This document shows positions 39,245 through 48,073 of a stretch of 64,000 nt of DNA, piece after piece. Within the stretch, counting starts at the first letter, position 1. Every line of letters begins with the position of its first letter. Under the pieces are notes generated by a model. It saw only the letters and a program-made list of their open reading frames with translations, ran no database searches and was not told the origin of the DNA. This DNA is from Allonocardiopsis opalescens (GTDB lineage Bacteria > Actinomycetota > Actinomycetes > Streptosporangiales > Streptosporangiaceae): NCBI RefSeq assembly GCF_003002095.1, contig NZ_PVZC01000009.1, positions 310,001 to 374,000 on the forward strand, read 5' to 3'. The position numbers were made by a program, and so were the translations under genes.

Positions 39245-39610
39245 TCAGTTCGGGGTGTCGTCGGTGAGGCGTGGGAGGGCGAGGGTGAATCCGTGGAGTT
39301 GGTGGGTGTCGGGCTGGTGGGTGGGGGTGAGGTGGCGCAGGGTGATCCAGGCGGGTTCGGTGGGGTGGGCGGTGCTGTGGGCCAGCAGCCAGGTGCGGAA
39401 TTCGTTGCCGAGGGCCTGGACCATCAGATCGGTGATCGTGGCCAGATAGTGGGGGTCGGCGGTGGGCTCCACAGGGATGGCGTCGGAGCCGGGCGGTGTG
39501 GTGGTCACCCACAACACGAAGCACTGCTCGGGTGGTGCGGGCAGCACGGGCGACAGCATCGGGTCGGGATAGGTGGCCGGGCCGATGTGGGGCGGGGTGG
39601 GTGGGGTCAT
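39245..39610 (-). CDS. Hypothetical protein following BldC-like gene
   Basis: A 121-residue soluble protein with a Pro-rich N-terminus (MTPPTPPHIGPATYPDPMLS). The body carries VLWVTTTPPGSDAIPVEPTA and LGNEFRTWLLAHSTAHPTEP. No family is recognised. Its ATG overlaps the stop of the HTH gene (ATGA), so the two are coupled. Codon and base use are in line with the host. Confidence 0.68.
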   Translation of the reverse strand: MTPPTPPHIGPATYPDPMLSPVLPAPPEQCFVLWVTTTPPGSDAIPVEPTADPHYLATITDLMVQALGNEFRTWLLAHSTAHPTEPAWITLRHLTPTHQPDTHQLHGFTLALPRLTDDTPN

Positions 39611-40002
39611 GATTGGTCGTCCTTGTGTGTGTCGGGGTCGGATCGGTCGGGGTCGGCTTGCTGGTCGAGCAGGGCCCGGACGTCCTCAGCGGTGTAGCGG
39701 CGGTGCCCGCCCAGCGTGCGGATGTAGGTCAGGCGCCCCTGACGGGCCCAACTGGACACCGTCTTGGGATGCACGCGGAACAGATGTGCCACCTCTTGGG
39801 CGGTCATGAGTTCGGGCAGCTCGCCCTGAAGCTCTTCGGGCAGCGGCGGACGTTCGGGAAGCCGTGCGGGATCGAAGTAGTAATGGCCGCTGACGAACAC
39901 CGCGTAGACCTGCTCGGCCTCGGCCATCTCCTTCAAGGTCTCCGGATGCCGCCCTGACAGGCGGGCGGCCTCTCCCAGCGGCACCAGAGCGGGAACGGGC
40001 AT
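39607..40002 (-). CDS. BldC/MerR-type helix-turn-helix protein
   Basis: A 131-residue DNA-binding protein. Residues about 62-115 form an excisionase/BldC-like wHTH: MTAQEVAHLFRVHPKTVSSW, then GRLTYIRTLGGHRRYTAEDV. The first 55 residues may be a second, divergent HTH-like unit (LGEAARLSGRHPETLKEMAE). Such proteins regulate development or mobile-element functions in actinomycetes. The downstream hypothetical gene is translationally coupled. No integrase is nearby. Confidence 0.82.
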   Translation of the reverse strand: MPVPALVPLGEAARLSGRHPETLKEMAEAEQVYAVFVSGHYYFDPARLPERPPLPEELQGELPELMTAQEVAHLFRVHPKTVSSWARQGRLTYIRTLGGHRRYTAEDVRALLDQQADPDRSDPDTHKDDQS

Positions 40003-40156
40003 ACAGCGGTCCTCGGGAACGGGGCATGCGGGAGCATGGCCACGGTGAGCGGGGTGGATGGTGGTCCCGGCCGCGGGGGGAGCCTCCCCATCGGGCCGCC
40101 GCCCCATCGGGGCAGGTCGGGGTCTGACGGCCGCTCGACCCTCGCGGCCGGGACGA

Positions 40157-40618
40157 TCAGGGGGCGCCGCGCCGGGTGGGCGGCGACGGCGAACGGTGCA
40201 GTTCGAAGAAGACGGTGCGCCCGGTGGCATCGGCCCGGTCCCCGAAGGCGTCGGCCAGCTCCGCGACCAGGGCCAGGCCCCGGCCTCTGGTGTCCTCGGG
40301 GCCGCTCATCGCGTAGCGAGGGCGCGCCCCGGTGCGGTTGCCCGCGTCCTCGCACTCGACCCGCACCCGCTGCGGACCGCACCGGACCCGCAGCCGGAAC
40401 CAGCCACCGGCCTCGCCCGAGGCGGTGTGCGCGAGTGAGTTCGTGGCCAGCTCCGACACCAGCAGCACCGCCGTATCGGCCGGCTCGCCGGTGAGGTCCG
40501 CAAGCGCCAGCACTCCCCGGACCCAACGCCGCGCGGCGCCAACCGACGCGGGCACCCCCGGGAACGCGTGCACGGCCGCGCCCAAGGCCGGGGACATCAC
40601 ACCGCCGATGGTGATCAC
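40157..40618 (-). CDS. RsbW-like ATP-binding protein (HATPase_c_2)
   Basis: A 153-residue GHKL ATPase domain without a dimerisation His box. The N-box reads LLVSELATNSLAHTASG and the G-box region SGPEDTRGRGLALVAELADA. Stand-alone copies act as anti-sigma-factor-like kinases or as regulatory proteins beside XRE/DUF397 modules in actinomycetes. Its GTG overlaps the stop of the upstream gene (GTGA). ATG 40597 is an alternative start. Confidence 0.82.
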   Translation of the reverse strand: MITIGGVMSPALGAAVHAFPGVPASVGAARRWVRGVLALADLTGEPADTAVLLVSELATNSLAHTASGEAGGWFRLRVRCGPQRVRVECEDAGNRTGARPRYAMSGPEDTRGRGLALVAELADAFGDRADATGRTVFFELHRSPSPPTRRGAP

Positions 40619-40917
40619 CGCACGGCCGTCCCGGCCAAGGCGTCGACGCGCTCGCGCGGCGCCTGCGCGGACGCGCGCTCGTGGGCGAGCAGGTAGGGGC
40701 GGACCATCGCCGGACGTCCCTGCGGAACGTGCTGGTCGAGCGGGAGCCATTCGGTCGTCTCGCCGATGGAGGCGCAGCGCGCGACCGGCGGCCAGGCGGG
40801 CGCCCGGTCCGGCATCGGGTGCCGGGCGGAGCGCACCGCTCGCGCAGTTCGCCGAATATGCCGCATACCGGACAACAGTCCGCTGCACACGCGGATGAAT
40901 CGGTCAATCGAATTCAT
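40615..40917 (-). CDS. Small hypothetical protein coupled to RsbW-like gene
   Basis: A 100-residue protein (MNSIDRFIRVCSGLLSGMRH) with a basic N-terminal helix and a C-terminal GRPAMVRPYLLAHERA motif. That motif recurs in short actinobacterial proteins of unknown function beside GHKL ATPases and XRE regulators. Its ATG has AAGGAG nine bases upstream. It overlaps the ATPase gene by four bases. Divergent from the XRE gene at 41117. Confidence 0.72.
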   Translation of the reverse strand: MNSIDRFIRVCSGLLSGMRHIRRTARAVRSARHPMPDRAPAWPPVARCASIGETTEWLPLDQHVPQGRPAMVRPYLLAHERASAQAPRERVDALAGTAVR

Positions 40918-41116
40918 CTGGCGCCACTCCTTTTGGCCGATTTGATGATCACACCCCCGATCCTCGGCCATCACGGGGGATTCGCGTGTCCGAAGCATTG
41001 CACGGTGTCCGGCACCACTCCTAGCGTCCGTGATCATCTGGCGGACTATTGAGGATGCCATGAGTCTAATTGTGAATTCCACTTGTGATCTTCGCACCCT
41101 CATGGTGCCATGAGGC

Positions 41117-41926
41117 ATGGCTACAGACCGGAACCCCAACGCGGTCAAGTGGGGACGTGAATTGAAGCGCGTGCGTCGTCGCGCCGGGCAGTCTCAACAC
41201 CAGGTGGCACGGGCTGTCGGATGTACAACGAGCCATATTTCGAACCTTGAGATCGGCCACCGGAGCCCGCCCCCGGAACTGCTGCAAGCTCTGGACGAAA
41301 CACTAGGATCAAACGGACAACTCATCGAATACTGGGAGCAGTTGACTCGCGACGCGCGGCCCGCTTGGCTCGAGGAGTTGGGAGTCGAGATCGAGCAGTC
41401 CGACGCGGTGTACGACTACTGCGTTATCACATGGCCGGGATACATGCAGACGCCCGATTATGCCCGCGTACTGGTCGAACAGGCGGTTCCGTGGCTGGCC
41501 CCGGAGGAGGCTGAGCGGAGGATCGCGGAGCGAGTCTCTCAGACCCAGCGCATGACGGAGGCCAACCGTCCTATGCTCTGGGTCGTTGCGGATGAGAGCA
41601 TCCTGTGGAGGCGCTTTGGCGGTGCCTCCGTAACGCGTGATCAACTCGACCACGTCATGCGTCTGGTCGAAGCAGGGCGGGTGCACCTACAGTTCATGCA
41701 GGCGGACGCGGAGCACCATCCGGGCAACTCAGGACCGTTCAAACTGCTGAGCAGCACGCGGCGGCCGGACGTGCTGTACACCGAGAGCACTCGTGAAGGG
41801 CAACTGGTGACGGATACGGATGACGTTGTGCACTACCGGATGTTGTTCGCCCAGCTGCAAGGCGCGGCGATGCCCGTAGCGGATACCCTTGATCGTCTAC
41901 GGAACACAGTAGAGAGGCTGAAATGA
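41117..41926 (+). CDS. XRE-family regulator with DUF5753 (Scr1-like)
   Basis: A 269-residue regulator. The N-terminal HTH (about 11-65) reads WGRELKRVRRRAGQSQHQVA and VGCTTSHISNLEIGHRSPPP. The C-terminal DUF5753 domain begins with LEELGVEIEQSDAVYDY and has PGYMQTPDYARVLVE. These proteins pair with a DUF397 partner, in the manner of a toxin-antitoxin-like or developmental switch in actinomycetes (the Scr1/Scr2 type). Its stop overlaps the DUF397 ATG. The region is lower in GC than the surroundings. Confidence 0.92.
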   Translation: MATDRNPNAVKWGRELKRVRRRAGQSQHQVARAVGCTTSHISNLEIGHRSPPPELLQALDETLGSNGQLIEYWEQLTRDARPAWLEELGVEIEQSDAVYDYCVITWPGYMQTPDYARVLVEQAVPWLAPEEAERRIAERVSQTQRMTEANRPMLWVVADESILWRRFGGASVTRDQLDHVMRLVEAGRVHLQFMQADAEHHPGNSGPFKLLSSTRRPDVLYTESTREGQLVTDTDDVVHYRMLFAQLQGAAMPVADTLDRLRNTVERLK

Positions 41927-42102
41927 TCACCGAGTGGCACAAGAGCAGCTACAGCAGCGGCGGGTCCAACTGCGTGGAGTTCCGGGAGTCCGAGAACTGC
42001 GCCGACGTGCGCGACTCGAAGCACCCCGAGCAGCCCCACCTCTCCTTCTCCCCCGACGCCTGGACCACCTTCACCCAGGCCGTCAAGGACGACCGACTGT
42101 AG
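41923..42102 (+). CDS. DUF397 protein, copy 1
   Basis: A 59-residue protein, MITEWHKSSYSSGGSNCVEF then RDSKHPEQPHLSFSPDAWTT, the DUF397 signature. DUF397 proteins are partners of XRE/DUF5753 regulators. The ATG overlaps the XRE stop (ATGA). A strong terminator follows 20 bases after the stop, ending the unit. Confidence 0.92.
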   Translation: MITEWHKSSYSSGGSNCVEFRESENCADVRDSKHPEQPHLSFSPDAWTTFTQAVKDDRL

Positions 42103-42121
42103 AACGAACCTCCAACGAAAG

Positions 42122-42152
42122 AAAGCCTCCGGCCCTCGGCCGGAGGCTTTTT
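42122..42152 (+). terminator. Rho-independent terminator of XRE/DUF397 unit
   Basis: A 13-base perfect stem (AAAGCCTCCGGCC) with loop CTC and the complementary arm running into TTTTT. It is the clearest intrinsic terminator in the window and lies right after DUF397 copy 1. Confidence 0.92.
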
Positions 42153-42228
42153 GTACTGTCGTAGCCCTGTGACTCTTTGTCGGCCGCGAATACACTTAAC
42201 CAACGACGAGCCCAGTAGCGAGGTCGGA

Positions 42229-42408
42229 ATGATCACGGAGTGGCACAAGAGCAGCTACAGCGGCGGCTCAGGAAGCTGTGTCGAAGTCCGCGAGCACACC
42301 GACCGCGCCGACATCCGCGACACCAAGAACCCGCAGGCCGGACACATCACCGTCGGCGCCCGGGAATGGAACGCCTTCGTCCGCGCCATCCGCGACGACG
42401 CACTCTAG
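42229..42408 (+). CDS. DUF397 protein, copy 2
   Basis: A 59-residue DUF397 protein (MITEWHKSSYSGGSGSCVEV) that begins with the same 11 residues as copy 1 and then diverges to DRADIRDTKNPQAGHITVGA. It has no XRE gene directly upstream, only the terminator of the preceding unit. It may be an orphan partner arising by duplication. A frameshifted XRE-like gene follows. Confidence 0.88.
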   Translation: MITEWHKSSYSGGSGSCVEVREHTDRADIRDTKNPQAGHITVGAREWNAFVRAIRDDAL

Positions 42409-42527
42409 CCCACCCCAGCGGCAGCCGGAATCTGATCAGATGCTCCGCGACGCCGAAGTCGTCTTCCGGTCGGCCCGGGCCTGCCGAATCAACCGTCCCG
42501 CTACTATCGGTCACACTGGGGGCGAGG

Positions 42528-43315
42528 GTGGCTGACGACTTCGGAACGCGGTTGGCTGCGCACATGGATATGCGCGGAATGTCGCTGCTAGTGCTGGCCA
42601 AACTGATCCATTTCAATCACGGCTACCTGTCGCGCGCGCAGCGGGAAGTCGAGACCTTCGCGCGAGCTGGCGGAAGCCCTGGATAGCGAACTCGGCGCAG
42701 ACGGTGCGCTGTTCGAACTGGCCGACACCTGGTCGCAGCTGAACGCCGACGACCGCGACCGGCTGGCGCACGCGATCGACAACCCCACCCGGGTCGATCA
42801 GGCGACGGCCGACGCCCTGGCCGGGGTGCTGGCGCACCAGCGGCGGCTGGACGATACCCTCGACCCGGCCGCAATGCTGGCCTCCATCGAATCCCATCTG
42901 GCCGTGGCTGACCGCCTAGCTCGCCCGCCAGCAGGGCCGCCACCTGGCCGTCGCCCGCTACTTCCTCGCCGCTTTCCACACTCCCGGAGCGCACCCCGCC
43001 CAGCAGGTCGGCGACGGAATCCAAGCCGCCCAAGGGCTGGCCAAACTGGGAGAACGCGCACAAGCCCTGAAACTGCTCGACCTGGTCGACCGCAAAATGC
43101 CCAAAGCCGCCCGGCACCCACCCCCCGAAACCGCCTACTGGCTGCTGCCGAACTTCCACGGCCTCAACATCGGCCTCGCCCTCATCGCCCTGGACGAACA
43201 CACCGACGGCGCCGCCCGGATCAGGCATTCGCTTGCCAATCTCCCCGAAGACCAACAAGGCGCCAACTGGACCATCGAGTACCGCCGAGCGGCCGAACAA
43301 GCCGAAGCCGCATGA
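42528..43315 (+). pseudogene. XRE-family regulator, disrupted by frameshifts
   Basis: Three frames join into one XRE-type regulator with a TPR-like C-terminus. Frame one gives VADDFGTRLAAHMDMRGMSL and LIHFNHGYLSR. Near 42655 the frame changes to RELAEALDSELGADGALFEL and runs to about 42925. It then changes again to QQGRHLAVARYFLAAFHTPG and ends with EYRRAAEQAEAA at 43315. Two shifts of one base each are implied. Such HTH/tetratricopeptide regulators are common in actinomycetes. The gene is non-functional as read. Confidence 0.82.
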
Positions 43316-43370
43316 GGCTATGTGAGGGAGTCGGCATGACACAGGGGGTGGAATCATCGTCCGGCACGGC

Positions 43371-43982
43371 ATGATGCGGCTGCGGCGGCCGCGCGGGAAT
43401 CTGGTGAAGCGCAATCTCGCCGCTGACGGGCCCGGCTACTCCTTCCCCTCGGCGTCCAGCCAAGAGGTGTGGACGCACCACGTCACCCCCGAGGCGTCGC
43501 ACCAACCGCTGACGGACCCGCGCATCGCCAAACTTTTGGGCGTTCCGGTCGGCACGTCGGTGCTGCGACGGTTCCGGGTGACCGGGCCCGTGTCCGAGCC
43601 GCCGTTCCAGATCAACGTGTCGTGGATCCATCCGCGCGGTGTGGCCGACGCACCCGAGGTCGCCTCGCAGGGCCGGGGCCCAGGTGACTGGCTGTACCGC
43701 TTGGAGCGGGCCGGGCACTGGCCGATCAGCTGGGTGGAGTTCCACAGAGCCCGCATGCCTACCAAGGACGAGGCCGGGCTCCTGGAGATCCCGACCAGCC
43801 TGCCCGTGCTGGAGATCGTGCGCGTGGGAACCTCAGGCCGCGACGAACAACCCATCGAGGTCACCGAGTACGTCGTGGCCGGCGACCGCGTCGAGACCGT
43901 GCACGTCCTGCACCGCGACGAGTCCGCGCAAGCACCATGGCCCGACGTCCCTCGGGAAAGCCGAGACGACAGGAGCCGGTGA
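43371..43982 (+). CDS. UTRA-domain protein lacking the GntR DNA-binding domain
   Basis: A 203-residue protein with a UTRA ligand-binding domain (VTPEASHQPLTDPRIAKLLG, SWVEFHRARMPTKDEAGLLE, LPVLEIVRVGTSGRDEQPIE). GntR/HutC regulators normally have about 70 residues of winged helix before this. Here the frame before the ATG contains only GGGIIVRHG, like the last strand of such a wing, then a stop at 43323. The 5' part of the gene seems lost. It may be a decayed regulator or a stand-alone sensor. Confidence 0.72.
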   Translation: MMRLRRPRGNLVKRNLAADGPGYSFPSASSQEVWTHHVTPEASHQPLTDPRIAKLLGVPVGTSVLRRFRVTGPVSEPPFQINVSWIHPRGVADAPEVASQGRGPGDWLYRLERAGHWPISWVEFHRARMPTKDEAGLLEIPTSLPVLEIVRVGTSGRDEQPIEVTEYVVAGDRVETVHVLHRDESAQAPWPDVPRESRDDRSR

Positions 43983-44713
43983 GCGTGGCCTTGACCGTTG
44001 CAGCCGCCGCCCGCACCCACACCGGCCTGGTCCGCGCCCGCAACGAGGACAGCTGCTACCCGGGCCGCCACCTCTTCGCCGTCGCGGACGGCCTCGGCGG
44101 CCACGTCGCCGGAGACGCCGCCAGCGCCGCCGTGATCGCGGCACTGCAACCGTACGACCGTGCGGCGGACCCGTCCGAACTGCCCCTCATCCTCGGAACG
44201 GCCGTGCACGCGGCCAACGACGCCCTGCGCGACCGGATCGACGCGGAGCCGGACCTGGCCGGGATGGGCACCACCCTGGTCGCGCTGCTGTGGGCGGAGA
44301 CGACCTGCGTTCTCGCCAACGTCGGCGACTGCCGCGCCTACCGGCTGCGGCCTGCCGACGACGGCCCCGCGCAGCTGACCCGCCTCACCGAGGACCACAC
44401 CTACGGCACGCTGCTGGCCGACGCCGCCACCGTGCCAAGACTCCCCGAACGCATCTCCCGCTTCCTCGACGGCCGCCCCGATGGCCGCTCCCCCGACATC
44501 ACCACCCGCGAGCTGCGCCCCGGCGACCGCTATCTGCTCTGCTCAGACGGCCTCAGCGCAGTCGTGCCCCACACGCTCATCAGCGAAGCGCTCACCGCAC
44601 CCACCGGCCCCGTCGAAACAACCGACCGCCTCATCGAACTGGCCCTCGACCACGGCGGCCCGGACAACATCACCGCACTCGTCTTCGACGCACACCAAGC
44701 GCTTCCTGACTGA
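43979..44713 (+). CDS. PP2C-family protein phosphatase
   Basis: A 244-residue PPM phosphatase. It has ARNEDSCYPG, LFAVADGLGGHVAGDAASAA, GMGTTLVALL, NVGDCRAYRL, LLCSDGLSAVV and PDNITALVF, which hold the metal-binding Asp residues. It should dephosphorylate Ser/Thr-phosphoproteins, possibly substrates of kinases elsewhere. The GTG overlaps the UTRA stop (GTGA). GTG 43985 has better spacing to AGGAG, and ATG 43937 is a further alternative. Confidence 0.9.
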   Translation: MSVALTVAAAARTHTGLVRARNEDSCYPGRHLFAVADGLGGHVAGDAASAAVIAALQPYDRAADPSELPLILGTAVHAANDALRDRIDAEPDLAGMGTTLVALLWAETTCVLANVGDCRAYRLRPADDGPAQLTRLTEDHTYGTLLADAATVPRLPERISRFLDGRPDGRSPDITTRELRPGDRYLLCSDGLSAVVPHTLISEALTAPTGPVETTDRLIELALDHGGPDNITALVFDAHQALPD

Positions 44714-44910
44714 ACGCGCAACGCCGCTGACCCGACGATCGATGAAAGCCTCTCGCGGCCGGGTGAGGCCGGACCGCATCGTGGCGGTTGACCGCGGTCC
44801 GGTCTCGTCCGCTCCCCCATCGGCGTGCCCCGGCCGCAGGCGGGCGAGGGCCGGATGGGCGGCCAGAGAACATGAATGCCATTCACAGCCCGCTGTGGCA
44901 AGCTGCCGGG

Positions 44911-46110
44911 ATGGAGCCGCTGCGGGACCGCTATGACCGGGCGACGGCCGGGATCGAGCCGCCGTTCGCCGCCGTCGATCTGGCCGCCTTCCGGGCCAAC
45001 GCCGCCGACCTGGTGCGGCGCGCGGCCGGGAAACCCGTGCGGGTGGCGAGCAAGTCGGTGCGCTGCCGCGCGCTGCTGACCGACGTGCTGGCCATGGACG
45101 GCTTCGCCGGAGTGCTCGCGTTCACGCTGCCCGAGGCGCTGTGGCTGGTGGCCGAGGGCGTCACCGACGACGTGCTGCTCGCCTACCCGACCGCCGACGC
45201 CACCGCGCTGCGCACGCTGGCCGACGACCCCCGCGCCGCCGCCGCGATCACCGTCACGGTCGACTGCACCGACCACCTCGACCTGCTGGAGCGCGCCGCC
45301 GCGGGCTCGGCGCACACCGCGCCGCTGCGGGTCTGCCTGGACGTCGACACCGGCTGGCTGCCGCTGGGCGGCCGGGTACGCGTGGGCGCGCTACGCTCGC
45401 CGGTGCGCACCCCCGCGCAGGCGGTGCGGCTGGCCCAAGAGGTGGTGCGGCGGCCCCGGCTGCGCCTGGTCGGCCTGCTCGCCTACGAGGCGCAGATCGC
45501 GGGCGTGCCCGACCGGCCGCCCGGCCGTCCGCTGTACGGCGGCCTGGTCCGCTTCGCCCAGCACCGCTCCCGCGTCGAACTCGCCAGACGCCGCGCCGAG
45601 ATCGTCCGCGCGGTGGGCAAGGTCGCCGAGTTGGAGTACGTCAACGGCGGCGGCACCGGCAACCTCGGCACCGCCGCCCGCGAACGCGCCCTCACCGAAG
45701 TCGCCGCGGGCTCCGGCCTGTACGCCCCCACCCTCTTCGACGGCTACCGCGCCTTCACCCCGGTCCCCGCCGCCGCCTTCGCCCTCCCCGTCGTACGCCG
45801 CCCCGGCCCCGGTACCGCCACCGTCCTCGGCGGCGGCTACCTCGCCTCCGGCACCGCCGCCCCCGACCGCCTTCCCCGCCCCTGGCTCCCGAGCGGCCTC
45901 CACCTGACGGCCGCCGAAGGCGCCGGCGAGGTGCAGACCCCGGTCGTCGGCCCCACCGCCGACACCCTGCGCATCGGCGACCGCGTGTGGTTCCGGCACG
46001 CCAAGGCGGGCGAACTGTGCGAGCGCTTCGACCGGCTGCACCTCATCGACGGCGAGCGGGTGGTCCGGACGGTGCCGACGTATCGGGGCGAGGGGCGGAC
46101 CTTTCTCTGA
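44911..46110 (+). CDS. Alanine racemase N-domain PLP enzyme (D-threonine aldolase/amino acid deaminase-like)
   Basis: A 399-residue PLP enzyme of fold type III. The Lys anchor is in PVRVASKSVRCRALL. The C-terminal metal-binding-like motif WFRHAKAGELCERF is shared with D-threonine aldolases and D-serine dehydratases (DSD1 type). GGGTGNLGT and GSGLYAPTLFDGY are also typical. The reaction on a beta-hydroxy or D-amino acid cannot be fixed. An upstream in-frame ATG at 44872 is an alternative start. It borders the CRISPR array. Confidence 0.85.
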   Translation: MEPLRDRYDRATAGIEPPFAAVDLAAFRANAADLVRRAAGKPVRVASKSVRCRALLTDVLAMDGFAGVLAFTLPEALWLVAEGVTDDVLLAYPTADATALRTLADDPRAAAAITVTVDCTDHLDLLERAAAGSAHTAPLRVCLDVDTGWLPLGGRVRVGALRSPVRTPAQAVRLAQEVVRRPRLRLVGLLAYEAQIAGVPDRPPGRPLYGGLVRFAQHRSRVELARRRAEIVRAVGKVAELEYVNGGGTGNLGTAARERALTEVAAGSGLYAPTLFDGYRAFTPVPAAAFALPVVRRPGPGTATVLGGGYLASGTAAPDRLPRPWLPSGLHLTAAEGAGEVQTPVVGPTADTLRIGDRVWFRHAKAGELCERFDRLHLIDGERVVRTVPTYRGEGRTFL

Positions 46111-46139
46111 GGGCGGGCTTGCCGCGATCGAGGGAAGCG

Positions 46140-47696
46140 GCGGCTATCCCCGCGTCTGCGGGGAGCATCCGGCGATAGAGGCCAAGCCCAGGCCCCGGGC
46201 GCTGTGCCATCCCTGCGCGGGGGAGAACTGGATGGGCTGGCCGGTCCCGGCGCACTGCCGGGGACCATCCCCGCGCGCGGGAAGCACGGCCGATGACCTT
46301 CTCAACCAGGTCCAGAGCCGGGACCATCCCCCCGCGCGCGGGGAGCACCAGCCGCAGCCACGCGCGAGACCGTTGGTCGAGGGACCATCCCGCGCGCGCG
46401 GGGAGCACCAGGTCCGATCCGGCGTGCTCCTGCCAGAGCCGGGACCATCCCCCCGCGCGCGGGGAGCACTCGGGCTACCAGCCAACGGATCGTGACCCCT
46501 CGGGACCATCCCCGCGCGCGCGGGGAGCACGCGAGCAGCCCCAGCCGCACCCTGGCCTCCACGGGACCATCCCCGCGCGCGCGGGGAGCACATCAGCACG
46601 CTGCCGTCGCGGCCGTAGGCCACGGGACCATCCCCGCGCGCCCCGCGCGCGCGGGGAGCACGCCAGATGATCGCGTAGGCGATGCGTTCCCACGGGACCA
46701 TCCCCGCGCGCGCGGGGAGCACAGCGACCCGACCGGCACGGCGTAGCGCCACCTGGGACCATCCCCGCGCGCGGGGAGCACCGGTCGGCGCTCGCCGACC
46801 TGCCCGCCGCTCTGGGACCATCCCCGCGCGCGCGGGGAGCACATCTGCACGGCGTTCGCGCCCAGCACGAGGTTGGGACCATCCCCGCGCGCGCGGGGAG
46901 CACGCCGATCACATGACGGTCGAGCTGCGCGCACAGGGACCATCCCCGCGCGCGCGGGGAGCACCGGCCGGCGGGGTGCCGGGCGAGGACATGGTCGGGA
47001 CCATCCCCGCGCGCGCGGGGAGCACCGGCCGGCGGGGTGCCGGGCGAGGACATGGTCGGGACCATCCCCGCGCGCGCGGGGAGCACTCGCGGTCGATCAC
47101 CGACAGGTCGTAGCTGATGGGACCATCCCCGCGCGCGCGGGGAGCACACGTTCAGGTTCGGGCGCCTGGTCGAGGTCGTGGGACCATCCCCGCGCGCGCG
47201 GGGAGCACGGCGGCCGGCCTTCCTCGCGGACGCGGCCGCGGGGACCATCCCCGCGCGCGCGGGGAGCACCCGACAATCCCGCCGACAATCCAGGTCAGGA
47301 TGGGACCATCCCCGCGCGCGCGGGGAGCACCGGTGCTCGGAATGGGGGGCGGGGTCAGACACGGGACCATCCCCGCGCGCGCGGGGAGCACAGCGAATAG
47401 GAGTGGTAGAAAATACGGCATCAGGGACCATCCCCGCGCGCGCGGGGAGCACGCCGGGCGCCCTGGTGTCATTGACTGTTGATGGGGACCATCCCCGCGC
47501 GCGCGGGGAGCACGAAATAGCCTCCGTACCGATTAGCAAGGTACAGGGACCATCCCCGCGCGCGCGGGGAGCACGCTGCAATATCCTTCTTAGCCCTACT
47601 CTGATATGGACCATCCCCGCGCGCGCGGGGAGCACCGGGCCTGAGTCGCGGCCGCGCCGTCGGCGTCGGGACCATCCCCGCGCGCGCGGGGAGCAC
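46140..47696 (-). CRISPR. Type I-E-like CRISPR array, 26 repeat units
   Basis: Twenty-six repeat units, mostly 29 bases, are spaced by 25 spacers of about 32 bases (period 61). The core is a perfect palindrome CCCCGCGCGCGCGGGG flanked by GGGACCAT and AGCAC. In the usual actinobacterial I-E orientation the array reads on the minus strand, with the leader at the right. The two left-most units (46140, 46201) are degenerate and several next ones vary in length, as expected at the old end. One unit (46624-46661) is 38 bases long. Spacers at 46965 and 47026 are identical. No cas gene is in the window. Confidence 0.97.
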
Positions 47697-47713
47697 CCTC
47701 GGCGACCTGGGGC

Positions 47714-47743
47714 GTTATCAGCGGATCACCTCGGTTTTGGCAA
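47714..47743 (-). promoter_or_regulatory. Leader promoter of CRISPR array
   Basis: On the minus strand TTGCCA (47743-47738) and GATAAC (47719-47714) are 18 bases apart, close to the sigma-70 consensus. The predicted start is about 10 bases before the first repeat (47696). This supports minus-strand transcription of the array and a leader to its right. Confidence 0.6.
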
Positions 47744-48073
47744 CTTCTCGAAAATCAGACAAATCACGCACCTGTCTCCGGTCGCCGGTCGGTCCTCGGG
47801 AAGGATCGTACGGGCAGGTTCCCGGGGTGGCAGCGTTCGATGTGGCGACGTCCTCTGTCGGCCATCGTTGGCGCTGGCTGCATGGGGTCTTGGTGTGGTG
47901 GTCGACAGGTGCTCGTGTGGCGGCGGGACAGAGACTAGCGGCCGCTGCCGAAAGGGCGATCGGGTCGTGCCGTCGCCGTCTCGTGGGGTGCGCTGCTCGG
48001 TGTCGCAAGTGACGATGCCGCCCGCCGGTCGGCGGGCGCCGCGGCGGGCGGGCGGCACACCCGCCCGAACGGC

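Noticed and set aside
39245-40917. Integrative element suggested by excisionase-like HTH
   Set aside because: No integrase, relaxase, replication gene or att repeats were found. The HTH is closer to BldC-type regulators.
46144-47635. Several long frames with PRARG-like repeats over the CRISPR region
   Set aside because: The repeats are translations of the CRISPR repeat, not a repetitive protein.
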